Below, one piece after another: positions 1-7,780 of a stretch of 64,000 bases of DNA (its first letter is position 1; each line of letters begins with the position of its first letter). Origin of the DNA: Lachnospiraceae bacterium UBA7143 (GTDB lineage Bacteria; Bacillota; Clostridia; Lachnospirales; Lachnospiraceae); assembly GCA_002491905.1 (NCBI GenBank), contig DKWV01000038.1, positions 1 to 64,000 on the forward strand, given 5' to 3'. The notes under the pieces were generated by a model. The model did not search any database, was not told where the DNA came from, and saw only the letters and a program-made list of their open reading frames with translations. The position numbers were made by a program, and so were the translations under genes.

Positions 1-1607
1 ATGATGTGCTCGATTTTGAGGGAGCCGGGTACCTGAGCGGGCCGGAGCAGCGGGCTTACTATGAGGCGCTGCCGTTTCAGTATGTATTGAAGGAAGATTA
101 CGAGGGCTATTGGCAGTATATGATCATAGAGGCTTCCCCGCTGGAGGACTGTGTTCCTGCCGGCCCGGTGAAGATAGAGGTAAAGCGGGTACTGTACAGC
201 GTTTATCCGGTCAATACTTCTCCGATTTATTTATGCGACCACAACACGGAACATCCACGGAAGCTGTATGCAGATAAAACTTATCTGATGGCGCTGGGGC
301 AGGATCTGCCCCATGACTGGAGGGAAAATGCGGTATCTTCGCCGGAGTATACCCCCATCGACGGGCCCCGTTCCACACAGGCGGACAGGGACGGAAACAG
401 GCTTCCTACAGAGCTGACAGGAGACTGGCTGGCGGAGGTGACGCCGGGGTTTTATGACACGAAGGAAGGGCAGGACTGGCTGAGGTTGTGTGAGGATTGC
501 GCCCAGCGCAATGCAGGCAATCTGTTCTTTCCAGTTACAGCCACACAGGATCTGAATCTGGTCATGGCCTTTTACACGAAACAGGCTTATCTTTCGGAGG
601 GGGAACTGTTCTCAGAGGAGGATTACAGGCAGGGAAACAAGGTGTGTCTGGTGCCGGATCGCTTTGCCGTAAGGAATCATCTTAAGGTGGGGGATTCCCT
701 GCATCTGGCGCTGTGTTATGCCAACTATGCGGCTTCACCGGGCCGGGGCGGCGGAGAGGGGCGTTTAAATGCGCAGGGAAGAGTCTATGAGCCGTTTGAG
801 GAGAGTGATTATACGATCAAGGGAATCTATGAGGTTGGCGTTGGTACGGACGGGGACTGGGGCTATACGCTTGACAGAAACGAGGTGTTTATCCCGACGG
901 CATCTATCAAAAACAGCGACGAGAACAACATCGCGATTTACGGCCCCATGAAGGGTTATACCACCGCATTTCGGATCCCCAATGGCAGCGAGAGCATCGA
1001 AAACTTTAAAAAACTGTGGGAGGCGCAGGGGGTAGACCATGTGGAGATCACCTTCTACGACGGCGGTTACACAAAACTGGAGGGCGGATTGAAAAACATG
1101 CGGACCATGTCCGCTGTTCTCTTGACGACGGGCATTGTCAGCGCGGTCTGTATCGTGATCTTTTTCTGCCATCTCTTTATCACGAAGCAGAAGAGGCAGA
1201 CGGCCATTGAGAGGAGCCTCGGCATGACGAGAAAACAGTGCGTCCGCTCCCTGCTTGCCGGTATTCTGGTGATCGCCCTTGCGGGCAGCGCGGCGGGCGG
1301 TTTCGCAGGCGGGCTTTTTGCGGCGGAGGCAGTGGAGGAAATGGCATCCGCGGAAACCTTCGACACCCGGTTCAGCAACGGGGAAGTACAGTTTAACAGG
1401 GAGGAAAGCGAGAGGAAGGAGAGCGCGACGGGAAGCGCTGATGGGAGCGGGAGTGCGAAGTCCGCCTATCTGACGGAGACGGACTGGAGGATGTCTGCGA
1501 TCTGCGGCGGTCTGGTCTTTCTGTTCACGGTGGGAACGGCTTTTGCGGGAATACATAGAAATTTGCGGGAGGAACCGCTTAAACTTCTGGCGGAGGCGGA
1601 GAAGTAA
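1..1607 (+). CDS. FtsX-type ABC transporter permease, type A (5' truncated by window edge)
   Basis: The reading frame is already open at the window edge (codon GAT at 3-5). Aligned with the paralogue at 2922, about 93 N-terminal residues, including the first membrane helix, lie outside. What remains is a large extracytoplasmic domain followed by three C-terminal helices (visible residues about 370-395, 417-443 and 497-516). The cytoplasmic loop after the first of these carries AIERSLGMTRKQ, typical of FtsX/MacB-like permeases. It should pair with the short permease at 1677 and the ATPase at 4874 to move or expel a substrate at the membrane. It is a tandem near-copy of 2922-4772, sharing the FEGAGYLSGP and TTAFRIPNG/TTAFQIPNG segments. 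The substrate is unknown; a link to peptide export or immunity is inferred from the related module at 56087-63045. Confidence 0.85.
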   Translation, partial: DVLDFEGAGYLSGPEQRAYYEALPFQYVLKEDYEGYWQYMIIEASPLEDCVPAGPVKIEVKRVLYSVYPVNTSPIYLCDHNTEHPRKLYADKTYLMALGQDLPHDWRENAVSSPEYTPIDGPRSTQADRDGNRLPTELTGDWLAEVTPGFYDTKEGQDWLRLCEDCAQRNAGNLFFPVTATQDLNLVMAFYTKQAYLSEGELFSEEDYRQGNKVCLVPDRFAVRNHLKVGDSLHLALCYANYAASPGRGGGEGRLNAQGRVYEPFEESDYTIKGIYEVGVGTDGDWGYTLDRNEVFIPTASIKNSDENNIAIYGPMKGYTTAFRIPNGSESIENFKKLWEAQGVDHVEITFYDGGYTKLEGGLKNMRTMSAVLLTTGIVSAVCIVIFFCHLFITKQKRQTAIERSLGMTRKQCVRSLLAGILVIALAGSAAGGFAGGLFAAEAVEEMASAETFDTRFSNGEVQFNREESERKESATGSADGSGSAKSAYLTETDWRMSAICGGLVFLFTVGTAFAGIHRNLREEPLKLLAEAEK

Positions 1608-1676
1608 AAGGATTATGTGAAGATAGATGATAGAAATGGAAATGGTTACATGTTTAATTGAGGGAAAAGAGAAGGT

Positions 1677-2906
1677 ATGACATTTTATATAAGACAGATC
1701 TGGCGCGGGATCGTCCGCCATAAATATAAAACCATCCTTACCGGGATGATCGGCGTGCTGTCGGTTCTTCTGCTGCATATTTATGCCGGAAATATGGACA
1801 GCACGGAAAGGCAGCTAAAAAGGCTCCCGGAAGTGATGCGGGTGCAGGCGAAGGTGAGCAACTTAAACGGTTCTCTGGAGGAAGGGATGACCATCCGGGA
1901 GGACAGGGTGCAGGCTATCCGTGCTTCGGAACATGCGGCGGATGTAGTGTTTACCGTGCGGCTCCGTCTGGGATTTGGCGCGTTTACGCCCGGGGAGTAT
2001 GAGGGGAATCTGAATTATTATGGAGCGGGCATGAATGCCATCGGGGGTGTGCCGGGCCTTAAGGCGGAGGAGATTACGTTTTTTCCGGGGGAGGATGTGA
2101 GCGCGCTGGAGTCGGCAAGGAAGGTATGCATCATGGACGCGGCCCTGATGGAGAGGGAGGGTCTGCATCTGGGGGATGAGGTGGAGATGACTTCTTTCTG
2201 TTACCGCTACGAGGAGCGCAGCTATGAGATTTTTCTGGATATTCTCGGTACGGATGTCTACAGGATCATCGGGGCCATGCGGATTGGGGAGTATGAGGGA
2301 AACTGGGTTCCGGCGGACGTGATCTTCCCGCTTGACTGCATGCGGGAACTCTATCACAGACAGGGCATCGAATTTCTGGCGGACTCCGGTTCTTTCGTGG
2401 TGAAAGACCCATTCCGGCTGAACGAATGCAAGGAGGAAATGGAAGGGATCGGGATGTTGCCGGTAGCTTCAAGGGCGGATTTTTCTTACGATGGCAATGC
2501 GCTGACGATCATGGATGAGAGCTTTATCCGTTCTGCCGAGGCTTTGGAGGAGAATTTGGCTCTTCTTCGGGGCATGCTTCCCTTTGTGGCGGCGATCATC
2601 GTCCTGATCGGATACATATGCAGCTATCTCTCCATCCAGAGCAGACAGGAGGAGTATGCGCTTCTGCGTTCCCTGGGGGCCGGGCGGGGCAGGAGTTTTT
2701 GTCTGTTTTTCGGGGAGACGGCGGTTGTGGCAGCGTTTGCTGCCCTTTGTGGAAGTGTGGCGGCTTTTGGGTTTTTCTCTGCGGCGGGAAAGGTATCAGC
2801 GCAGGCGGGCGCTCTGTTTTTCTTTGCTTTTCTGGCAGGGACAGCGGCGGCACTTCTTTCCCTTCATAAGCTCAGCGTGATGGAGATGTTATCAAAAAAT
2901 GATTAG
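1677..2906 (+). CDS. FtsX-type ABC transporter permease, type B
   Basis: 409 residues, the short permease type of this locus. One N-terminal helix (about 17-38) is followed by an extracytoplasmic domain of about 260 residues and three C-terminal helices (about 300-325, 345-368, 372-395). The loop EEYALLRSLGAGRG matches the FtsX-family cytoplasmic loop. The ATG at 1677 has an upstream GAGGGAAAAGAGAAGG purine stretch. The gene lies between two type A permeases, 15 bases from the next. Type B relatives occur at 57969 and 59905, so A and B probably form a heterodimeric membrane unit. Function beyond membership of an ABC system is not visible. Confidence 0.85.
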   Translation: MTFYIRQIWRGIVRHKYKTILTGMIGVLSVLLLHIYAGNMDSTERQLKRLPEVMRVQAKVSNLNGSLEEGMTIREDRVQAIRASEHAADVVFTVRLRLGFGAFTPGEYEGNLNYYGAGMNAIGGVPGLKAEEITFFPGEDVSALESARKVCIMDAALMEREGLHLGDEVEMTSFCYRYEERSYEIFLDILGTDVYRIIGAMRIGEYEGNWVPADVIFPLDCMRELYHRQGIEFLADSGSFVVKDPFRLNECKEEMEGIGMLPVASRADFSYDGNALTIMDESFIRSAEALEENLALLRGMLPFVAAIIVLIGYICSYLSIQSRQEEYALLRSLGAGRGRSFCLFFGETAVVAAFAALCGSVAAFGFFSAAGKVSAQAGALFFFAFLAGTAAALLSLHKLSVMEMLSKND

Positions 2907-2921
2907 GGGAGGCGTGAGTAT

Positions 2922-4772
2922 ATGACAACAATCAGGAACAGTTTGATAAGGCTTCCCCGTACCCCGGTAAAAACGGCACTCTTTTTCCTGCTTTTGTCCT
3001 TTACGGTGGTGCTTGTCTGTGTAGGCGCGAATCTCAGAAAACTCTGTGCCGACAATATGGAGCGGTTTGAAAAGATATTTACCACCATCGGCACGGTGGA
3101 GCAGAAACCGGAAAAGACTGTGCAGAGAGCCGTGTGGAGAGCTGACCGCAAAACCTACCGCTATGTCAACGAGCCGGTGTATGGGGAAATCGTTTCCACC
3201 GATGTGCTGAACTTTGAAGGGGCCGGATATCTGAGCGGACCAGACCGGCGCGCCTGCTATATGGCGCATGCGCCGGGCTTAAGGCTGCGGGACGACGACA
3301 GGGGAATGTGGCACTATATGATCGTGGAGGCTTCCCCGGTGGAGGACTGTGTGCCGGCGGACCCGGTGCAGATGGAATTGAAGCGGGTGCTGTTCAGTTA
3401 CTATCCGATTTCTTTTGACAAGTTTTACTACTGTGCCCATGTGGAAAAAAATCCTGCGCCGATGTTTGCGGATAAAACTTATATTATGGAGTTAGTGCTG
3501 GGCCTTCCCCATGACTTTGAGGTGGCTGAAAACCCGATGGCGGGCCGCTTTGAGTATCAGCCTATGAATGGACCATGTTCAACGCAGGCAGACCCTGAGG
3601 GGAATCTTCTGCCAAACCGCCTGTCGGAGAACCCGGTGCAGGAGCTTGTGCCCGGCTTTTATGAGACAGATGAGGGGAAAGCATGGCTTGCGCTTTGCAG
3701 GGAGTACGAACTGAGTTATGATTCCCTCCCGGTGACGGTCACAAACGACCTGAATCTGATCATGGCTTTCTATGCCAAAGAAGCCTATATATCGGAGGGG
3801 GAAGCCTTTTCGGAGGAGGATTACCGCCGGGGGAACCGGGTGTGTCTGGTGCCGGATGCCTTCGCCGTGAGAAATAAGCTGAAGGTGGGAGACACCGTTC
3901 ATCTGGTGCTGCGCTATGCCAATTACGCGGAGTCCGCCAACCAGGGCGGTGTGAAAGGACGGCTCACAGCGGATGGAAAGGCGTATGAGCCTTTTGAGGA
4001 GGCTGACTGGCAGATCAGGGGTATCTACGACCACACCGTTAGTCCGGGCAGGAGTGAAGGGTATCTGCTGGCGGACAATGAGATTTTTATCCCCACGGCC
4101 TCTGTCAAAAACAGCAACGAAAATCACATTGCCCTGTATGGCACAATGAAGGGATATACCACCGCTTTTCAGATTCCAAACGGCAATGAGAGCATCGAAA
4201 ACTATAAGGCGCTCTGGGAGAAGCAGGGAATCCGAAATGTGGAGATTACCTTCTATGACGGCGGTTACTCCAAGCTGGAGGCGGGGCTTAAGAATATGGA
4301 GCGGATGTCCCTGATATTGATTATTATGGGCATAGTCAGCGCGGTCTGCATTGTCGTTTTTTTCTGTCATCTGTTTATCACGAAACAGAGAAAGCGCACG
4401 GCCATTGAGAGGAGTCTGGGAATGACGAAGGGTCAGTGTGTCTGCTCCCTACTTACGGGGATCGCGGCGATTGCGCTGGCGGGCTGCATTGCCGGGGCCG
4501 CTGCGGGGCAGCTCTTCGCGGGTCATGCGGGGGCGGCGATGGTCAGCACTAAACCCTATGACACCCGTTACAGCAACGGTGCGCCTCAGGAGGACGAGGA
4601 GGGACATGTAAAGGAGGAGGTCACTTATCTGACCCAGCTGGACTGGCGGGTGGCTGTGGTGTCCGGCGGTGCGGTATTTCTCTTTACCCTGTCGGCGGCC
4701 ATGACGGGGATTTACGGGAATTTGAGACAGGAGCCGCTTAAGCTTCTGGCGGAGGCGGATCATGGAGGTTAA
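2922..4772 (+). CDS. FtsX-type ABC transporter permease, type A
   Basis: 616 residues and complete. The N-terminus (IRLPRTPVKT) precedes a helix at about 17-36. The motif TIGTVEQKPE (about residues 55-64) opens a 400-residue extracytoplasmic domain, and three helices close the protein, with AIERSLGMTKGQ in the loop after the first. The same N-terminal RTP motif and TIGTV.QKP/RQRPE segment appear at 56087 and 61171, so these are one family. The ATG at 2922 follows GGGGAGGCGTGAGTAT. The close similarity to the truncated gene at the window edge indicates tandem duplication. Substrate not determinable from sequence. Confidence 0.87.
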   Translation: MTTIRNSLIRLPRTPVKTALFFLLLSFTVVLVCVGANLRKLCADNMERFEKIFTTIGTVEQKPEKTVQRAVWRADRKTYRYVNEPVYGEIVSTDVLNFEGAGYLSGPDRRACYMAHAPGLRLRDDDRGMWHYMIVEASPVEDCVPADPVQMELKRVLFSYYPISFDKFYYCAHVEKNPAPMFADKTYIMELVLGLPHDFEVAENPMAGRFEYQPMNGPCSTQADPEGNLLPNRLSENPVQELVPGFYETDEGKAWLALCREYELSYDSLPVTVTNDLNLIMAFYAKEAYISEGEAFSEEDYRRGNRVCLVPDAFAVRNKLKVGDTVHLVLRYANYAESANQGGVKGRLTADGKAYEPFEEADWQIRGIYDHTVSPGRSEGYLLADNEIFIPTASVKNSNENHIALYGTMKGYTTAFQIPNGNESIENYKALWEKQGIRNVEITFYDGGYSKLEAGLKNMERMSLILIIMGIVSAVCIVVFFCHLFITKQRKRTAIERSLGMTKGQCVCSLLTGIAAIALAGCIAGAAAGQLFAGHAGAAMVSTKPYDTRYSNGAPQEDEEGHVKEEVTYLTQLDWRVAVVSGGAVFLFTLSAAMTGIYGNLRQEPLKLLAEADHGG

Positions 4773-4833
4773 TTTGAAATATTATGGAAAGCAGATGCTG
4801 CGCACGCCGCTGTCACTGCTGACATCAGAATAA
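4762..4833 (+). pseudogene. Fusion remnant of a type A permease start and a type B permease end
   Basis: A 23-codon frame (or 19 codons from the TTG at 4774, which follows GGAGG at 4764-4768). It begins like a type A permease (YYGKQMLRTPLSLL, compare KQILRTPVQTL at 56087) and ends with LLTSE plus stop, exactly how the type B permease at 57969 ends (PLELLTSE). It sits directly before the ATPase, as the type B gene does at 59186. I read it as the scar of a deletion that removed nearly all of an A plus B permease pair by recombination between the two genes. A translated short peptide is possible but no function is claimed. Confidence 0.6.
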
Positions 4834-4873
4834 GGAATGGCACGAAAACTTTGGATTGGAGAATGGAGGAAAA

Positions 4874-5551
4874 ATGGACAAGATTATTGAGGCAGTCAAT
4901 GTGAGTTACATCTATCAGACGAAGTACCAGAAGACGAAGGCGCTCTCGGAGGTGAGCTGTTCCTTTGAGCGGGGAAAGGTGTACGCCATCACGGGCAAAT
5001 CCGGCAGCGGAAAGAGCACTTTCCTCTCGCTGCTCGCGGGTCTGGACGTGCCCACGGAGGGGACGCTCAGCGTAGAGGGGGAGGATATGCGGAAGATGAA
5101 CCGGGACGCCTACCGGTTGAACAGGGCTTCCGTCATTTATCAGGCATTTCACCTGTTCCCGCTGTTGACTGTGATGGAGAACGTGATGTTTCCTATGGAG
5201 CTGCAGCATGTGCCGAAGAAGGAGGCGAAGGCGAGGGCGCAGGAATATCTGGCGAAAGTCGGGCTGCCGGAGACGCTCTACAAAAAGATGCCCAGCATGA
5301 TCAGCGGCGGGGAGCAGCAGAGGGTTGCCATTGCCAGAGCCATAGCGGCGGGCGGGGAGATCCTCCTGGCCGACGAGCCCACGGGAAATCTGGACAGCCA
5401 GAATGAGAAGGTGATCGTGGAACTGCTCTGCAAGCTGGCCCACGAGGACAACTACGCGGTGATCGTGGTCACCCACAATGAGGCGGTGGCAGCGGCGGCG
5501 GATGTGGTCTATGGCATGACGGACGGGGTGCTCTCGGTGGTGAGAGAGTAG
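4874..5551 (+). CDS. ABC transporter ATP-binding protein (LolD/MacB type)
   Basis: 225 residues. Walker A is GKSGSGKST, the signature is SGGEQQR, Walker B is ILLADEPTGNLDS and the switch His is in VVTHNEA. This architecture normally energises FtsX/MacB-like permeases, which lie just upstream. The ATG at 4874 is chosen because GGAGG precedes it by 5 bases and because the paralogue at 59201 starts at the equivalent codon; a TTG at 4856 is in frame but less likely. The two ATPases differ at only about 18 positions by eye, far more alike than the permeases around them. That suggests recent duplication or gene conversion. Confidence 0.93.
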   Translation: MDKIIEAVNVSYIYQTKYQKTKALSEVSCSFERGKVYAITGKSGSGKSTFLSLLAGLDVPTEGTLSVEGEDMRKMNRDAYRLNRASVIYQAFHLFPLLTVMENVMFPMELQHVPKKEAKARAQEYLAKVGLPETLYKKMPSMISGGEQQRVAIARAIAAGGEILLADEPTGNLDSQNEKVIVELLCKLAHEDNYAVIVVTHNEAVAAAADVVYGMTDGVLSVVRE

Positions 5552-5602
5552 GAAAAAAGAACACTGGAAAAAATAAACCGCCTGTGATAAAATAAACACG
5601 TT

Positions 5603-5640
5603 GGGACAAAGAGGTCTGAAGGGATTTCTTTGTCCCTTTC
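5603..5640 (+). terminator. Rho-independent terminator of the ABC module
   Basis: Perfect 10-base arms GGGACAAAGA (5603-5612) and TCTTTGTCCC (5627-5636) are followed by TTTC. It lies between the ATPase stop and purF and so separates the transporter transcript from the purine gene. Confidence 0.7.
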
Positions 5641-5685
5641 TGCGTGTATAAGCAGAGTCAGAAGACGGAAAACGGAGGAACGAAA

Positions 5686-7092
5686 ATGTCGGAGATAAAG
5701 GAAGCGTGTGGCGTAATAGGCATGTACGGACCGGAGGGGGAGAATGTGGCGCACTCCCTCTACTATGGGCTGACCGCGCTGCAGCACAGGGGACAGGAAG
5801 CCTGCGGCATGGCGGTTTCCCGGACCGATAAGGAGCGGGGTAACGTGTGTTTTCACAAGGATCTTGGACTGGTGGGAGAGGTGCTCACAAAAGGGGTATT
5901 GGAAAAGATGGACGGCAACATCGGTCTGGGGCATGTGCGCTATTCCACCACAGGGGCGTCCGTGGCGGAGAACGCGCAGCCGTTGGTGCTGTCTTACATT
6001 AAGGGGACGCTTGCGCTCGCCCACAACGGCAATCTGATCAATACGCCGGAATTAAAATGGGAGCTGATCCAGAACGGCGCGATTTTCCACACCACTACAG
6101 ATTCGGAGGTGATCGCCTTCCATATAGCCAGGGAGCGGGTACACTCGGCCACGGTGGAGGAGGCGGTCTACAAGACGGCTTTGAAAATAAAAGGAGGTTA
6201 TGCGCTGGTCATTATGAGTCCCCGGAAGCTGATCGGGGTGCGCGATCCCTACGGCCTGAAACCCCTGTGTCTGGGAAAGCGGGAACAGACCTATGTGCTG
6301 GCTTCGGAATCCTGCGCGCTGGAGGCCGTGGGGGCTTCCTTCGTGCGGGATATCCTGCCGGGAGAAGTAGTTACGATTTCGGGCGGGGAGATTCATTCGC
6401 AGATGCTGCCGGAGACAGGGCGGTGTGCCCACTGTATCTTTGAGTATATTTATTTTGCCAGACTGGACAGCGTGATGGACGGGGTGCGGGTGTACGACGC
6501 CCGAATCCGGGCAGGGGAAATGCTGGCGAAAACCTATCCTGTGGAGGCGGATCTTGTGACCGGGGTGCCGGAGTCAGGGCTTCCGGCGGCGCAGGGCTAC
6601 GCGCAGGAGAGCGGTATTCCCTTTGGGCTGGCCTTCTATAAAAACGGCTACATAGGAAGAACTTTCATTAAGCCAACCCAGACAGAGAGGGAGTCTGCCG
6701 TCCGCATGAAGCTGAGTGTGCTGGAATCAGCGGTAAAAGATAAGCGGATCGTGCTGGTGGATGATTCTATTGTGCGGGGAACCACCATTGCCAACCTGAT
6801 CCGCATGTTAAAGGAAGCGGGAGCGAAAGCAGTGCATGTGAGGATCAGCTCACCGCCATTCCTCTACCCCTGCTATTTCGGCACCGACGTGCCCACAGGC
6901 TCCCAGCTCATCGCGGCAAACCACAGCGAGGAGGCGATCCGTGAGATGATCGGGGCGGACTCGCTCGGTTATATGAGAAAGGCAGACCTTTCAGAGATGG
7001 CGGGAGGTCTGCCTCTGTGCAGGGCGTGTTTTGACGGGGTATATCCGATGGACTGTACCTGGCTGAATGAGCCCTGTCCGGGGACGGTGTAA
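5686..7092 (+). CDS. purF: Amidophosphoribosyltransferase
   Basis: Catalyses the first committed step of purine synthesis, PRPP plus glutamine to 5-phosphoribosylamine. The N-terminal Ntn glutaminase domain has a short propeptide (MSEIKEA) before the nucleophile Cys8 (ACGVIGMYG). The C-terminal phosphoribosyltransferase domain carries the PRPP loop VLVDDSIVRGTT. Cysteines near CAHCIF and in CRACF resemble the [4Fe-4S] ligands of the Bacillus-type enzyme, an inference from pattern only. The ATG at 5686 is preceded by GGAGGAACGAAA; an in-frame ATG 42 bases upstream would add a non-conserved leader. 468 residues, normal length. No other pur genes lie nearby. Confidence 0.95.
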   Translation: MSEIKEACGVIGMYGPEGENVAHSLYYGLTALQHRGQEACGMAVSRTDKERGNVCFHKDLGLVGEVLTKGVLEKMDGNIGLGHVRYSTTGASVAENAQPLVLSYIKGTLALAHNGNLINTPELKWELIQNGAIFHTTTDSEVIAFHIARERVHSATVEEAVYKTALKIKGGYALVIMSPRKLIGVRDPYGLKPLCLGKREQTYVLASESCALEAVGASFVRDILPGEVVTISGGEIHSQMLPETGRCAHCIFEYIYFARLDSVMDGVRVYDARIRAGEMLAKTYPVEADLVTGVPESGLPAAQGYAQESGIPFGLAFYKNGYIGRTFIKPTQTERESAVRMKLSVLESAVKDKRIVLVDDSIVRGTTIANLIRMLKEAGAKAVHVRISSPPFLYPCYFGTDVPTGSQLIAANHSEEAIREMIGADSLGYMRKADLSEMAGGLPLCRACFDGVYPMDCTWLNEPCPGTV

Positions 7093-7096
7093 TATG

Positions 7097-7123
7097 CATT
7101 ATGGTTAAAAAAAGACACTGGAG
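7097..7123 (+). repeat. Left arm of inverted repeat around a single secreted-protein gene
   Basis: 27 bases, matching 24 of 27 positions of the reverse complement of 7745-7771. The shared core is ATTATGGTTAAAAAA followed by CTGGAG. The outer ends are flanked by TATG on both sides (7093-7096 and 7772-7775), which could be a 4-base target duplication. Confidence 0.65.
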
Positions 7124-7142
7124 CCTGCGGTGTGTCAAAAAA

Positions 7143-7712
7143 CTAAGGTGTTACAATAAACGCCAACACGCCTGTACCGATCATGTCTACTACGACATGG
7201 TCGGCTCTCTTTTCGGTAATGTTAAGCTCTGTCCAGGTGTTTGTGGATTCACTGTAGGTATAAACATGGATATTCTCGCTGCCTGTGATGCCGGGTACAT
7301 AGAAATTGACATTTGCGACGCCAAAGCCCACATGTGTCTCAATCTTTACTACGTTCAGCACGGTTCCGCCCAGGGAAGCGGCGAAATCTTTTGCGGAATA
7401 AACACGGGACAATTCGGGTTTCAGAACAGGGAATGTCACGTTGGACTTCTGTCCGTCAAGAATCACGTCCCCGCCCTGTGCGATGGGAGTCACACTGTCC
7501 ATAGCCCAGATCCCCGTGACGGCGTTTGCCATATACTCGTCAACCAGTTTGTCTTCCGCAATAGCGGCAACAGTGATGGCGGGAACGCCGACATCGGAGG
7601 ATTCCTCCAGATAAACGGCAACCGGGGCGCCTACTTCCTTTGCCATGACAGGCGTGGAAAATACCATAGCGCCGGTTAAAACAAGTGAAAATACTTTTGC
7701 GAATCTATTCAT
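7143..7712 (-). CDS. Secreted protein of unknown function
   Basis: 189 residues with a clear signal peptide (MNRFAKVFSLVLTG, then AMVFSTPVMAKE, cleavage probably after VMA). The mature part has no motif I recognise; it is rich in Val, Thr and Ser and looks like a beta-rich surface or extracellular domain. The start is fixed by AAAAGGAGGGG about 9 bases upstream (complement of 7721-7731). The gene stands alone on the minus strand between purF and a GGDEF gene and is enclosed by the inverted repeat 7097-7123/7745-7771, so it may have been inserted as a unit. Confidence 0.75.
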   Translation of the reverse strand: MNRFAKVFSLVLTGAMVFSTPVMAKEVGAPVAVYLEESSDVGVPAITVAAIAEDKLVDEYMANAVTGIWAMDSVTPIAQGGDVILDGQKSNVTFPVLKPELSRVYSAKDFAASLGGTVLNVVKIETHVGFGVANVNFYVPGITGSENIHVYTYSESTNTWTELNITEKRADHVVVDMIGTGVLAFIVTP

Positions 7713-7744
7713 TACAAATCCCCTCCTTTTACTTTCACCGTAAT

Positions 7745-7771
7745 CTCCAGCATCCTTTTTTAACCATAATG
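7745..7771 (-). repeat. Right arm of inverted repeat
   Basis: Reverse-complement partner of 7097-7123 with 3 mismatches in 27, lying just upstream of the secreted-protein gene and 10 bases from the end of the GGDEF gene. Confidence 0.65.
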
Positions 7772-7780
7772 TATGATAAA

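Noticed and set aside
765..1778. Open frame of 337 codons on the minus strand across the first permease
   Set aside because: His/Arg/Leu-rich composition typical of antisense shadow; it crosses the junction of two real genes.
5552..5685. Possible purine or ZTP riboswitch ahead of purF
   Set aside because: Only a simple terminator hairpin is present; no conserved riboswitch core sequence could be found.
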